Virus record (IMG/VR): IMGVR_UViG_3300037635_005395
Span: 1 to 40,906 of that record
From: a virus
DNA length: 40,906 bases
Direction: 5' to 3' (one strand)
Shown here: positions 15,869-21,486 of the stretch, piece after piece
Layout of the letters: every line of letters starts with the position of its first letter
How positions within the stretch are numbered: position 1 is the stretch's first letter
Notes under the pieces: model-generated
Database searches by the model: none
Told to the model about the DNA's origin: nothing
What the model saw: only the letters and a program-made list of their open reading frames with translations
Made by a program: the position numbers and the translations under genes

Positions 15869-16042
15869 ATGAACACTTTAAATTTGATTCGTAACGGTCT
15901 CAAAAAGAAAATTCGCTTAAACCAAGCTCAGTTTTATTTGAGCAAGGCCTATCGCGGAATCGACTACACGTCAGCCCATCAAGCTCCAACTTTAGACAAT
16001 CCGGCTGGCTACAAATACAGGGGGATTGATTATAAAAAGTAG
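15869..16042 (+). CDS. DUF4278-like small protein (two YRGID repeats)
   Basis: 57 residues with AYRGIDYTSAHQAP and, at the end, GYKYRGIDYKK: two copies of the DUF4278-type YRG(V/I)-x-Y motif separated by ~25 residues, the usual layout of this cyanobacterial family. An earlier in-frame start (15791) gives an implausible Cys- and Arg-rich leader. Function unknown. Confidence 0.65.
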   Translation: MNTLNLIRNGLKKKIRLNQAQFYLSKAYRGIDYTSAHQAPTLDNPAGYKYRGIDYKK

Positions 16043-16108
16043 GAACCCTGTCCGGTATTGCTAACAAGTGATCCGAAGCACCCAATCAAGAGGCAAACTG
16101 AATAGAGA

Positions 16109-16195
16109 ATGATTCGTCTTATGATTCTTTGTTCTGTCGTTTACCTCTTGATCTGTCTCGCAATCGTCCAAACCTATTGGCTTTTTTATGTCTGA
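16109..16195 (+). CDS. Very small membrane peptide
   Basis: 28 residues, MIRLMILCSVVYLLICLAIV and on, almost entirely one transmembrane helix. The start of the next gene (16188) lies inside its last codons, which suggests coupling. Cyanophages often carry such peptides; the target membrane is unknown. Confidence 0.45.
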   Translation: MIRLMILCSVVYLLICLAIVQTYWLFYV

Positions 16196-16454
16196 ATCAA
16201 CCATGAACAACTGCTCTATTACTGTCGAGGCCTACCGAAATGGTCGGGTGACTAGGGGCTTATTTGCTTTGGAAGATCACTGGTCTCTCGATGAAGGTTT
16301 CATTGTCAACCCTAGAAAAAACAGTTATGATACCGTTGTGTGTACATTAAAGAATCTAGACTTCGGTTTGTACGATGCTCAAGGAATTGATTACATTGCT
16401 AGTCTTCTCAATTGCCTCTCTAGCGATATTATTTCCGCCTACTTAGAGGAATGA
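16188..16454 (+). CDS. Unknown protein, 88 residues
   Basis: Starts MSESTMNNCSITVEAYRNGR; a later start at 16203 (MNNCSIT) is possible. Beta-rich first half, helical C-terminus (LDFGLYDAQGIDYIASLL). No family recognised. Confidence 0.65.
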   Translation: MSESTMNNCSITVEAYRNGRVTRGLFALEDHWSLDEGFIVNPRKNSYDTVVCTLKNLDFGLYDAQGIDYIASLLNCLSSDIISAYLEE

Positions 16455-16457
16455 TCA

Positions 16458-16622
16458 ATGAATAGTATTTATAACGTTACTTACCTTACGAAGCAAGGAA
16501 AACGTGACTCTATGCACATTATAGCTAATGATGCTAATGACGCTAAAGACAAAGTCTCAAAACTTCCTGAACGTTATGCTCCGGTAAAAGTTGTACTGAC
16601 TTATGGTATTGATCATGAATGA
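16458..16622 (+). CDS. Mini-protein of a phage paralogue family (member C)
   Basis: 54 residues. IYNVTYLTKQG (strand), MHIIANDANDAKDKV (strand then helix, with A-x-D-x-x-x-A in place of A-x-S-x-x-x-A) and VKVVLTYG (strand) follow the same plan as the ORFs at 7480, 8245 and 18223. Overlaps the next gene by 8 bp. Confidence 0.6.
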   Translation: MNSIYNVTYLTKQGKRDSMHIIANDANDAKDKVSKLPERYAPVKVVLTYGIDHE

Positions 16623-16797
16623 AGGCATCAATGAAAGCTGGACGACTTATTTAGGTCGTTCTCTTAATGAGATGCAGTCAAGCCAGGCTCCCGAAGGCCA
16701 TGTTTTAAGGGTCGAAGGAGCTCTTATTGAAGCCATTCAAAATGTGCGGCACATCCGCCGATGCTACAACAAGTCCAATAAAAAAGAAAATCAATGA
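16615..16797 (+). CDS. Small helical protein, unknown
   Basis: 60 residues from ATG 16615 (MNEGINESWTTYLGRSLNEM); an upstream in-frame ATG at 16603 is less likely because it lies deeper in the previous gene. Largely helical with a basic C-terminus (VRHIRRCYNKSNKKENQ). Overlaps the next ORF by 4 bp. Confidence 0.6.
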   Translation: MNEGINESWTTYLGRSLNEMQSSQAPEGHVLRVEGALIEAIQNVRHIRRCYNKSNKKENQ

Positions 16798-16955
16798 ACT
16801 TCACTCTTGACATCGAAGATTTCACCATCTTATTGAATGCTCTTCATTACTACAAGCGAATAGAAAAATGTGGGAACTTTCAAGCTTACGACGAAAAGCG
16901 AATAAACGATCTTCGTGACAAGATGTCACAACAGCTTACAAATCAAAACCTATGA
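16794..16955 (+). CDS. Small helical protein, tandem paralogue 1
   Basis: 53 residues. NFTLDIEDFTILLNALHYYK is matched in layout by FEVSLDSIGLRILLDAVTYR of the next gene: a short strand, then a helix with ILL-x-A-x-x-Y, then a second helix. The ATGA overlap couples the two. Function unknown. Confidence 0.6.
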   Translation: MNFTLDIEDFTILLNALHYYKRIEKCGNFQAYDEKRINDLRDKMSQQLTNQNL

Positions 16956-17146
16956 CATCCCAAGAAAGCGATTATTCACGTTTTGAAGTGTCCTTAGACT
17001 CCATAGGCTTGAGAATACTTCTCGATGCTGTAACTTACAGGCTTGAACGTTGGCCAGGAGGAGATCCTCAAGAGCAAGAGAACCTGCACAGGATGAGGAC
17101 CGTCTTGCAAGCCATTGTCTTAGAGGCGCACTTTGACTCTTCTTAG
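16952..17146 (+). CDS. Small helical protein, tandem paralogue 2
   Basis: 64 residues with RFEVSLDSIGLRILLDAVTY, then an acidic loop (GGDPQEQENLHRMR) and a closing helix. It looks like a diverged duplicate of the gene just upstream, with an N-terminal extension of about 10 residues. Confidence 0.6.
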   Translation: MTSQESDYSRFEVSLDSIGLRILLDAVTYRLERWPGGDPQEQENLHRMRTVLQAIVLEAHFDSS

Positions 17147-17156
17147 CCGATAGCAC

Positions 17157-17185
17157 TTGACAATTCGCTTCAAAGCCTTTACTGT
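17157..17185 (+). promoter_or_regulatory. Promoter TTGACA-N17-TACTGT
   Basis: Perfect -35 box (17157-17162), 17-bp spacer, and TACTGT at 17180-17185, which fits the relaxed TAnnnT -10 box of cyanobacteria. It precedes the gene at 17212. Confidence 0.5.
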
Positions 17186-17200
17186 TGGGCATACCCAACA
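17183..17200 (+). promoter_or_regulatory. TGTTGGG-CATA-CCCAACA palindrome (operator or leader hairpin)
   Basis: A perfect 7-bp inverted repeat with a 4-nt centre overlapping the -10 box and likely transcription start. It could be an operator or, if transcribed, a small hairpin just ahead of the AAAGG ribosome binding site (17201-17205). Confidence 0.55.
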
Positions 17201-17211
17201 AAGGTCTCACA

Positions 17212-17487
17212 GTGAACAACCACGAGCTCGTCAGTCAAATCTTGAATACAGCTGGTTCTCAATTCGTTTCCGTCGTTTTCGAAAAAATTAACGGCGAAAA
17301 ACGTCAATTAACGTTTAATCCAAAGCACATTGGAGAAATCAAAGGTACAGGTTCAAAATGCCAAGACCCTAACATCTTTCGTATTATGGACATTAATTTA
17401 AAGCAGTGGCGTAGTTTTGACGCTCGCCGTGTTATCTCCATTAAGGTCTCAGGTCAACTGACAGAGCTTAATAAAGAAGCTGCGTAA
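17212..17487 (+). CDS. WYL_2-like / SH3 beta-barrel-fold protein
   Basis: 91 residues from GTG 17212 with AAAGG seven nt upstream. FVSVVFEKINGEKRQLTFNP, a middle loop, IMDINLKQWRSFDARRVISI and on match the small WYL_2-type proteins found across marine phages: a K-x-[DN]G-x-x-R strand pair, then [DN]-x-x-x-x-x-WRSF and a V-I-S-[IV] strand. They may bind nucleic acid or a ligand; the role is unknown. The gene has its own promoter and operator-like palindrome. Confidence 0.7.
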   Translation: MNNHELVSQILNTAGSQFVSVVFEKINGEKRQLTFNPKHIGEIKGTGSKCQDPNIFRIMDINLKQWRSFDARRVISIKVSGQLTELNKEAA

Positions 17488-17520
17488 GCTGTCCTTTAGC
17501 TTTTTACACGGATTTCTACT

Positions 17521-17622
17521 ATGAGTCTTATTGCCTTACTGGTTGGCTCGATTGGAGTCGGCCTATTGTTTACAGTCATACCCTTAAGTCTTCATTTTTT
17601 GTCCGAGAAAGAAAAAGAATGA
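17521..17622 (+). CDS. Small membrane peptide, possibly PsbX-like
   Basis: 33 residues, MSLIALLVGSIGVGLLFTVI followed by PLSLHFLSEKEKE. One transmembrane helix with GS, then VIP, ending F-L-S-x-K-x-K. Photosystem II PsbX proteins, as I remember them, have a helix with an internal IP and an F-[IV]-S-Q-K-D tail. The match is short and recalled, not aligned, so any small membrane peptide remains possible. The next ORF overlaps by 4 bp. Confidence 0.45.
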   Translation: MSLIALLVGSIGVGLLFTVIPLSLHFLSEKEKE

Positions 17623-17756
17623 ATAGAATATCCTTGTTTACACTGATTCTTTTTCTTGTAGTGTTTGACGTTTTATTCCTTACGGGTAAAGTTACTCCAG
17701 AGAAAGAGCGACCGCCTTCTTGCTGGAAAGCTTCTCCAGAATTGGTAACATTCTAA
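17619..17756 (+). CDS. Small membrane protein, unknown
   Basis: 45 residues: a hydrophobic N-terminal helix (MNRISLFTLILFLVVFDVLF) and a polar tail rich in Pro, Lys and Glu. Coupled by ATGA to the preceding membrane peptide. The CpeS-like gene follows 19 bp later. Confidence 0.5.
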   Translation: MNRISLFTLILFLVVFDVLFLTGKVTPEKERPPSCWKASPELVTF

Positions 17757-17775
17757 CAAACAAACCTTGTCAAAA

Positions 17776-18216
17776 ATGAAAGACCATGCCAACTCAACAG
17801 CCTTGCAATGGTTCCGTCGCAGCTTAGGGGATTGGAAGAGTGATCGACGTTATCTTTTTGCTCCCTCTTTGAAACCTGCAAACATGGTAACTAATTTCAC
17901 TGTTAGTGAGGGGTCTAACGGCAATCAGTTCGTCATTCAATGGGAAGGACAGACTTCTGGCACTATGGAAACAGAACTCAACGGACTCGTGCTCAGCAGG
18001 TCGAGGGACTACTTTGGAGAAGAAAACCATTCCAGCACAGTAGAAGTCGTTGATAACGATTGCATCGTGCTCCGCACCGCTTATGATGGCATGAAGATTC
18101 GGGAAGAGATTAGGCTCCTTGTAGAAGACACAGTGCGCCTCAGGCAGACTATCGGCATTGACGAAAAGACTGGAAATGTTCGATTATGTGGTCAGTACTT
18201 CGAGCAAAGGGTTTAA
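17776..18216 (+). CDS. CpeS/CpcS-like phycobiliprotein lyase
   Basis: 146 residues from ATG 17776 (a TTG nine nt earlier is possible). The S-type bilin lyase pattern is visible: ALQWFRRSLGDWKSDRRYLF at the start, FVIQWEGQTSGTMETEL, LSRSRDYFGEENHSS, a VVDND strand, LRTAYDGMKIREEIRLL, and RLRQTIGI, ending LCGQYFEQRV. This lipocalin-like family attaches bilin chromophores to phycobiliproteins of the antenna. It is shorter than CpcS-I, as are some marine picocyanobacterial members. Cys substrate and activity cannot be read from sequence. It suggests antenna remodelling during infection. Confidence 0.7.
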   Translation: MKDHANSTALQWFRRSLGDWKSDRRYLFAPSLKPANMVTNFTVSEGSNGNQFVIQWEGQTSGTMETELNGLVLSRSRDYFGEENHSSTVEVVDNDCIVLRTAYDGMKIREEIRLLVEDTVRLRQTIGIDEKTGNVRLCGQYFEQRV

Positions 18217-18222
18217 TAAGCC

Positions 18223-18405
18223 ATGAGTTTATTAAAGGATTCAACCTTTTCCGTTCATTACCGAGGAGACAACAATCAGGAACTTGTTTACAAGGTTTCA
18301 GCTCGATCTAAAACTCATGCCATGATTCTTGCTATGGAAGATCTCGAAAGCTTACGGTTCAATCCACATAACATTGACATTGTAATCAGAGAGGATTTAG
18401 TCTAA
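18223..18405 (+). CDS. Mini-protein of a phage paralogue family (member D)
   Basis: 60 residues. TFSVHYRGDN (strand), LVYKVSARSKTHAMI (strand, A-x-S-x-x-x-A helix) and IDIVIRE (strand) give the same plan as the ORFs at 7480, 8245 and 16458. It is coupled to the next gene by a TAATG overlap. Confidence 0.65.
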   Translation: MSLLKDSTFSVHYRGDNNQELVYKVSARSKTHAMILAMEDLESLRFNPHNIDIVIREDLV

Positions 18406-18683
18406 TGAAACAAAGTGTAGTAACTGTTTTTGAAAACACCACGGAGCAGGAAATCCTTGAGCTGAACAAAGATCTGCCTACAGATTTACATTTGATTGAA
18501 TATGAAGAAAACAATCAATTCTTTCTGGATGCTGTAAGAGCATACAAGAAATCTGATGTTTTTGACATCTATTATGATCGCCTCAACGAAAAGGCGAAAA
18601 ACAATGAGATCACAAGTTTTTCTATCCTTTCAATAAGAAACGGATATGGATCCATATTACCTAGGACCTGGGAGGTATCATGA
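18405..18683 (+). CDS. Unknown acidic protein, 92 residues
   Basis: Starts MKQSVVTVFENTTEQEILEL. Mixed alpha/beta, acidic, with FFLDAVRAYKKSDVFDIYYD in the middle. Overlaps the genes on both sides by 1 and 4 bp, so it belongs to a tightly packed operon (18223-19315). Not recognised. Confidence 0.65.
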   Translation: MKQSVVTVFENTTEQEILELNKDLPTDLHLIEYEENNQFFLDAVRAYKKSDVFDIYYDRLNEKAKNNEITSFSILSIRNGYGSILPRTWEVS

Positions 18684-18892
18684 CAGACTCTTCTGATGAT
18701 TTACAATTGACACACTTTAGTTCGATTGATCTTGGGCTGACAACTCCTAAGATCACTTATGTCGAAACAGATGATTTTTCTGGTTTTCAGTGGGACCATG
18801 AAGATCCTGAACTAATTGCTGCGGGTATCAACGAGATAACTGCAGAAGAATGGGCTGAAATTGTTGATCGTTATCTTTTTGAATATGGGTAA
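18680..18892 (+). CDS. Unknown acidic protein, 70 residues
   Basis: Strongly acidic, with GFQWDHEDPELIAAGINEIT and a C-terminal helix (AEEWAEIVDRYLFEYG). ATGA overlap with the upstream gene and 8-bp overlap with the next. Charge is compatible with a DNA mimic or inhibitor, but that is speculation. Confidence 0.65.
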   Translation: MTDSSDDLQLTHFSSIDLGLTTPKITYVETDDFSGFQWDHEDPELIAAGINEITAEEWAEIVDRYLFEYG

Positions 18893-19082
18893 GTATGATT
18901 TCGGTGGCCTCGAAAAGCATCCTGCTAACATTTTGAGGCTAATCAGTGAGCTAGAAGGAGCTTATCAGCTTTGTAAGTACATGGGCTTCAAAGAAGACAT
19001 GGAGATTCTTGACGGTATGAAAAAGCCGTATTATAAGCTTTATTTTAAACTCAACAAAAAACAATCACAGAAACTAAAATGA
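18885..19082 (+). CDS. Small basic protein, unknown
   Basis: 65 residues from ATG 18885 (MGKYDFGGLEKHPANILRLI), helical, with a Lys-rich C-terminus (KLYFKLNKKQSQKLK). ATGA overlap with the following gene. Confidence 0.6.
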   Translation: MGKYDFGGLEKHPANILRLISELEGAYQLCKYMGFKEDMEILDGMKKPYYKLYFKLNKKQSQKLK

Positions 19083-19315
19083 TTTTTGATATTAATTCAG
19101 ATGGAGGGGTTATGGCTATTGGTAACTGCTCTATCTATTGGGGGAACTCTGAAGACCCATTCTTTGGAACTGAGAGGTTGGAAGGTTTCTTCTCTATTAA
19201 CTTAGGGAATGTTTCTTTGGAACTGGGATGTATCGATCAAGACCGCCCAGGCATCTATATTACAAAATATAAAGATGGAGACATTGAGTCCTCAACGCCT
19301 GTGCTAAAGTTCTGA
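19079..19315 (+). CDS. Unknown beta-rich protein, 78 residues
   Basis: Alternating strands and Gly/Asp turns (GGVMAIGNCSIYWGNSEDPF, NLGNVSLELGCIDQDRPGIY) suggest a small beta-barrel. Last gene of the overlapping run that starts at 18223. Not recognised. Confidence 0.6.
   Translation: MIFDINSDGGVMAIGNCSIYWGNSEDPFFGTERLEGFFSINLGNVSLELGCIDQDRPGIYITKYKDGDIESSTPVLKF
19302..19310 (+). promoter_or_regulatory. Extended -10 promoter TGCTAAAGT
   Basis: TG-N-TAAAGT, with TTGAGT 15 bp upstream at 19284-19289. It overlaps the end of the upstream gene and lies 37 nt before ATG 19348. Confidence 0.35.
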
Positions 19316-19347
19316 CATCAACCAAACGGACATTGCTCCCAGGACTC

Positions 19348-19659
19348 ATGACCACCAAAGCTCACAAGATCACTGCCACTGCCGAAAACGGCGAGATCTT
19401 CACCCGAAAAACAGCACGCACCTACAGCCACGCCGTCTATCTGGAGTTCACTTACAGCGATGGCACCGTCAAAAATGGAAAGCCCAGCTGGGCTGGCCGT
19501 CCCGATCTCGCAGGCAAGAGCCTTAAGGACACTGCCAAGGTCGCCGCAAAATACCAAGGCACCAAAGTTCACCGCTGGAATCAGGAAGTAGGCAAGTTTA
19601 TCTTCACCGGCATCTTCTACGACAAGGTTCGTGCCATTTGCGTCCCCGTTAACGCCTGA
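19348..19659 (+). CDS. Unknown basic protein in a one-gene unit
   Basis: 103 residues from ATG 19348 (MTTKAHKITATAENGEIFTR), Lys- and Thr-rich, beta-rich, with KSLKDTAKVAAKYQGTKVHR. Its third positions are GC-rich compared with the AT-rich operon before it, and a UUCG hairpin follows at once, so it resembles the cassette at 8511-8890 in build. Probably acquired separately. No family recognised. Confidence 0.65.
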   Translation: MTTKAHKITATAENGEIFTRKTARTYSHAVYLEFTYSDGTVKNGKPSWAGRPDLAGKSLKDTAKVAAKYQGTKVHRWNQEVGKFIFTGIFYDKVRAICVPVNA

Positions 19660-19664
19660 TCGCC

Positions 19665-19682
19665 AGGGGCTTCGGCCCCTTG
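19665..19682 (+). terminator. UUCG-loop hairpin terminator
   Basis: AGGGGC (19665-19670), TTCG loop, GCCCCT (19675-19680), then TT. Near twin of the hairpin at 8869-8890; ten to thirty bases after each comes CCTGRCCAATG. Confidence 0.7.
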
Positions 19683-19743
19683 CCAAATCCTGGCCAATGG
19701 CCTACCATTAACGCAAGCCCGAGAGGGCACCGCAAACAAGACA

Positions 19744-19899
19744 ATGAACATTCTTCAAAACCCCTCTATTGCTGAGTTGAATCAAGACTTGGCTGATTTT
19801 CGTGAAATCTTCTGGCAACCTGTTTCCTCTGAACAAAAAGGCTGGGCGTTACAGATGATTAAGTCTATCGAGCACGAGCTTGATCAACTTCAGGCCTGA
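19744..19899 (+). CDS. Small helical protein, unknown
   Basis: 51 residues starting MNILQNPSIAELNQDLADFR, two predicted helices. Preceded by GAGAGGG, a modest ribosome binding site, 15-20 nt upstream. Not recognised. Confidence 0.5.
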   Translation: MNILQNPSIAELNQDLADFREIFWQPVSSEQKGWALQMIKSIEHELDQLQA

Positions 19900-19931
19900 G
19901 CTACAGTCTGAATATACAAAAGGAAAGCCTC

Positions 19932-20141
19932 ATGACCACAGCTGAACTTTTTTGCGCCGACGATCACGCTACTCAATTCTGTATCGAAATGAATATGACT
20001 AAACAGCAAGCTATCGGGGTCCGTATGTTAATCCTGCAAAACAAAGGAGCCAATCACAAGCAAGCCTTTGACAAGGTCTTAGGTGAAGGTGCCTTTGATG
20101 CCATGGCCGACCAGCTCTTTGACGAGTTCAACGCGGTCTGA
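19932..20141 (+). CDS. Small helical acidic protein, unknown
   Basis: 69 residues (MTTAELFCADDHATQFCIEM and on), helical, with a strong AAAGGAAAG ribosome binding site and TACAGT 25 nt upstream of the ATG as a possible -10 box. Last rightward gene before the regulatory hub. Confidence 0.6.
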   Translation: MTTAELFCADDHATQFCIEMNMTKQQAIGVRMLILQNKGANHKQAFDKVLGEGAFDAMADQLFDEFNAV

Positions 20142-20160
20142 GCTTATTGAAGATGGTCTG

Positions 20161-20201
20161 CGATCTGGTATGACAGGGGTATAGAACGCCATGCCAGATC
20201 G
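20161..20201 (+). other. Strong hairpin after the small-gene block
   Basis: CGATCTGGTATG (20161-20172) pairs with CATGCCAGATCG (20190-20201) over 12 positions with one G-U pair and a 17-nt loop. AAAGGCCTTTTT follows at 20210-20220. It could end the rightward operon, be a small RNA, or mark the left edge of an origin. Confidence 0.6.
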
Positions 20202-20235
20202 ACGACGCAAAGGCCTTTTTGAATTCTGTAATTTG

Positions 20236-20275
20236 AAAACTTTTTTTCTAAAACTTTTTTTTGTAAAACTTTTTT
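20236..20275 (+). repeat. Three AAAAC-T(6-8) repeats
   Basis: AAAAC followed by 7, 8 and 6 T residues begins at 20236, 20250 and 20265, a spacing of 14-15 bp. Such tracts bend or unwind DNA. They lie directly before the palindromes at 20298. Confidence 0.6.
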
Positions 20276-20297
20276 CTTTGCCATCAGCGGTGAATCA

Positions 20298-20390
20298 TCT
20301 TCAATTTGAAGACCTTATAGTAAAAAAATCATCTTCAATTTGAAGACCAAACATCTTCATGGTGAAGAACATCGATCTTCAATTTGAAGA
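20298..20390. repeat. Four palindromic iterons, TCTTCAATTTGAAGA
   Basis: Three identical 15-bp palindromes at 20298-20312, 20332-20346 and 20376-20390 and one variant, TCTTCATGGTGAAGA, at 20354-20368. The last three are spaced 22 bp apart, about two helical turns, so bound dimers would sit on one face. AT-rich DNA follows (20391-20435). Reads as a replication origin or an operator array. Confidence 0.75.
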
Positions 20391-20790
20391 ACTATACTTA
20401 TATATAAAGATTCTAATACAACTACAAATATATGGGTAGTAGAATTTGAGGCTAAATCCGTAAGAATTGACCACTGAAAGCTTTGGATTGCTCTGATGGC
20501 CATAAAGCTTATATCGCACGTCAGAGGCGTCTGTAAGGCTCTGTGTCATGCTCGATGGCCTTGTGTGGTGGAATGTATCATACATATAAGTATAGACGTG
20601 TTGTGGGCGATTTTTAAGGGGTGTGTTTTTGTAGTGTTGTGGGCGGGGGGACGGGCTTCGCCCTTCCGATTTGTCAATTCCTTGTAACAATTCTTCACGC
20701 CACAAGTCTTAACATTACGAATTGTTGCGGCCCCAGGCCTGGTGGCTGGCTTCACAAAAAGTTGCAAAAAGTGTAAAAAATTCACATATG
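20391..20790. other. Gene-free stretch
   Basis: No convincing gene on either strand; the overlapping frames here have unnatural composition. It holds AT-rich DNA at the left, a GGGC-TTC-GCCC hairpin at 20654-20664, G-rich segments around 20600-20660, and a possible -10 box TATGAT at 20787-20792. Confidence 0.5.
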
Positions 20791-20793
20791 ATA

Positions 20794-20808
20794 GTGAACG
20801 GAGTTCAC
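20794..20808. promoter_or_regulatory. GTGAACGGAGTTCAC palindrome
   Basis: A perfect 6-3-6 inverted repeat just after TATGAT (20787-20792), a typical place for a repressor site. It is unrelated in sequence to the arrays on either side. Confidence 0.55.
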
Positions 20809-20854
20809 TTGTACTAGGTATAAATACCTAGAACAAATGTACTACTCTCAGAAG

Positions 20855-20869
20855 TGAGAATGATTCTCA
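20855..20869. promoter_or_regulatory. Fur-box-like palindrome TGAGAATGATTCTCA
   Basis: A perfect 15-bp 7-1-7 palindrome matching the Fur site core TGATAATNATTATCA at all but the symmetric fourth positions. AA and TT flank it. Its left arm also pairs with TCTCA at 20846-20850, so two structures compete if transcribed. Fur is the iron-sensing repressor of cyanobacterial hosts. Confidence 0.45.
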
Positions 20870-20875
20870 TTTCGA

Positions 20876-20891
20876 TAGTACACCTGTACTA
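20876..20891. promoter_or_regulatory. TAGTACACCTGTACTA palindrome
   Basis: 6-4-6 perfect inverted repeat, seven bases after the Fur-like site. TGTACTA also ends the three ~30-bp repeats of the array, so this may be a further regulator half-site pair. Confidence 0.5.
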
Positions 20892-21039
20892 CTTTAGGTA
20901 TAAATACCTAGGCAAATATACCTAGGTAAAAATACCTATGCCAATTCTGAACTGTCATAGGTATAAATACCTAGAACAAATGTACTAGGCAAAAATACCT
21001 AGGTATAAATACCTAGAACAAATGTACTAGTCAAATAGC

Positions 21040-21072
21040 AAAAAAAATAGCCCAGTTGATTAACAACTAGGC
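21040..21072 (-). terminator. Terminator of the leftward cluster
   Basis: Read leftward: GCC-T-AGTTG, loop, CAACT-G-GGC, then TATTTTTTTT. It lies just beyond the stop of the minus-strand gene at 21091. Confidence 0.75.
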
Positions 21073-21090
21073 ATTTCTACTAAATGTAAC

Positions 21091-21390
21091 TTAGGAGGTG
21101 ATCAAGTAAGCCTCAATTAGTGCGGTTTTAGTTAGCCTCTTTTTAATGCCCGTAATTTCGCGGAGATTCTTAACAGTTAAGGTTTCAAGTTGATTGTGAA
21201 GATCTAGTAGAGGACTAATGTAAGGTTTAGGTAATTCTACTAAATGTAATTTAGTGGCTGAACTTGAGAGTGAGTCAATTATTTCAAAATAGATGACATA
21301 AAGTAACACGAAAGGGAACGCTACTGATTTTAGAATAGTGGCGAGGTTGAAGGTGTGAATTAGTGAGCAGATTTGGAAGAAAAGTTTCAT
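21091..21390 (-). CDS. Membrane protein with LTVKNLRE (SAP/Rho-N-like) C-terminus
   Basis: 99 residues. The N-terminal part has a hydrophobic segment (ILKSVAFPFVLLYVIYF, ~20-36); the C-terminal part ETLTVKNLREITGIKKRLTK resembles the short SAP or Rho N-terminal-like helix pair that often binds DNA or RNA. A membrane-anchored nucleic-acid binder is therefore suggested. TTCTACTAAATGTAA occurs both inside the gene and near its 3' end. It has its own terminator downstream and another upstream. Confidence 0.65.
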   Translation of the reverse strand: MKLFFQICSLIHTFNLATILKSVAFPFVLLYVIYFEIIDSLSSSATKLHLVELPKPYISPLLDLHNQLETLTVKNLREITGIKKRLTKTALIEAYLITS

Positions 21391-21417
21391 TTTGGGTTGT
21401 GGGGTTAAATAACATTT

Positions 21418-21436
21418 AGCGAGTGTTTTTCTCGCT
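21418..21436 (-). other. AGCGAG/CTCGCT hairpin in a leader
   Basis: 6-bp perfect stem with a 7-nt loop, 28 nt before the start of the minus-strand membrane protein. TATATT further upstream could be its -10 box. No U-tract. Confidence 0.4.
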
Positions 21437-21450
21437 GAACCTAATATAAC

Positions 21451-21475
21451 AAAAATCCGGCAGTTAAACCGGATT
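21451..21475 (-). terminator. Intrinsic terminator, leftward
   Basis: AATCCGG and CCGGATT enclose an 8-nt loop and, read leftward, are followed by TTTTT. It ends the transcript of the genes between 21487 and 22810. Confidence 0.8.
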
Positions 21476-21486
21476 ATTGATATATC

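Larger units (their letters stand above)
20814..21029. repeat. Array of CTAGGTAT-AA-ATACCTAG palindromes
   Basis: 18-bp palindromes start at 20814 and 20999 (perfect), 20894 and 20957 (one end base changed), 20922 and 20985 (degenerate). A further near-perfect copy is at 22913-22930. Three are followed by the same AACAAATGTACTA, making three ~30-bp direct repeats. The two at 20985 and 20999 share their CTAG ends. Likely binding sites for a dimeric regulator not recognised here. Confidence 0.75.

Noticed and set aside
20379-20705. A 108-codon minus-strand open frame in the regulatory hub
   Set aside because: Composition is unlike the phage proteins and it overlaps one of the 15-bp palindromes. 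No ribosome binding site.
20814-21029. CRISPR-like repeat array
   Set aside because: Repeats are palindromic, partly overlapping and irregularly spaced without spacers of even length.
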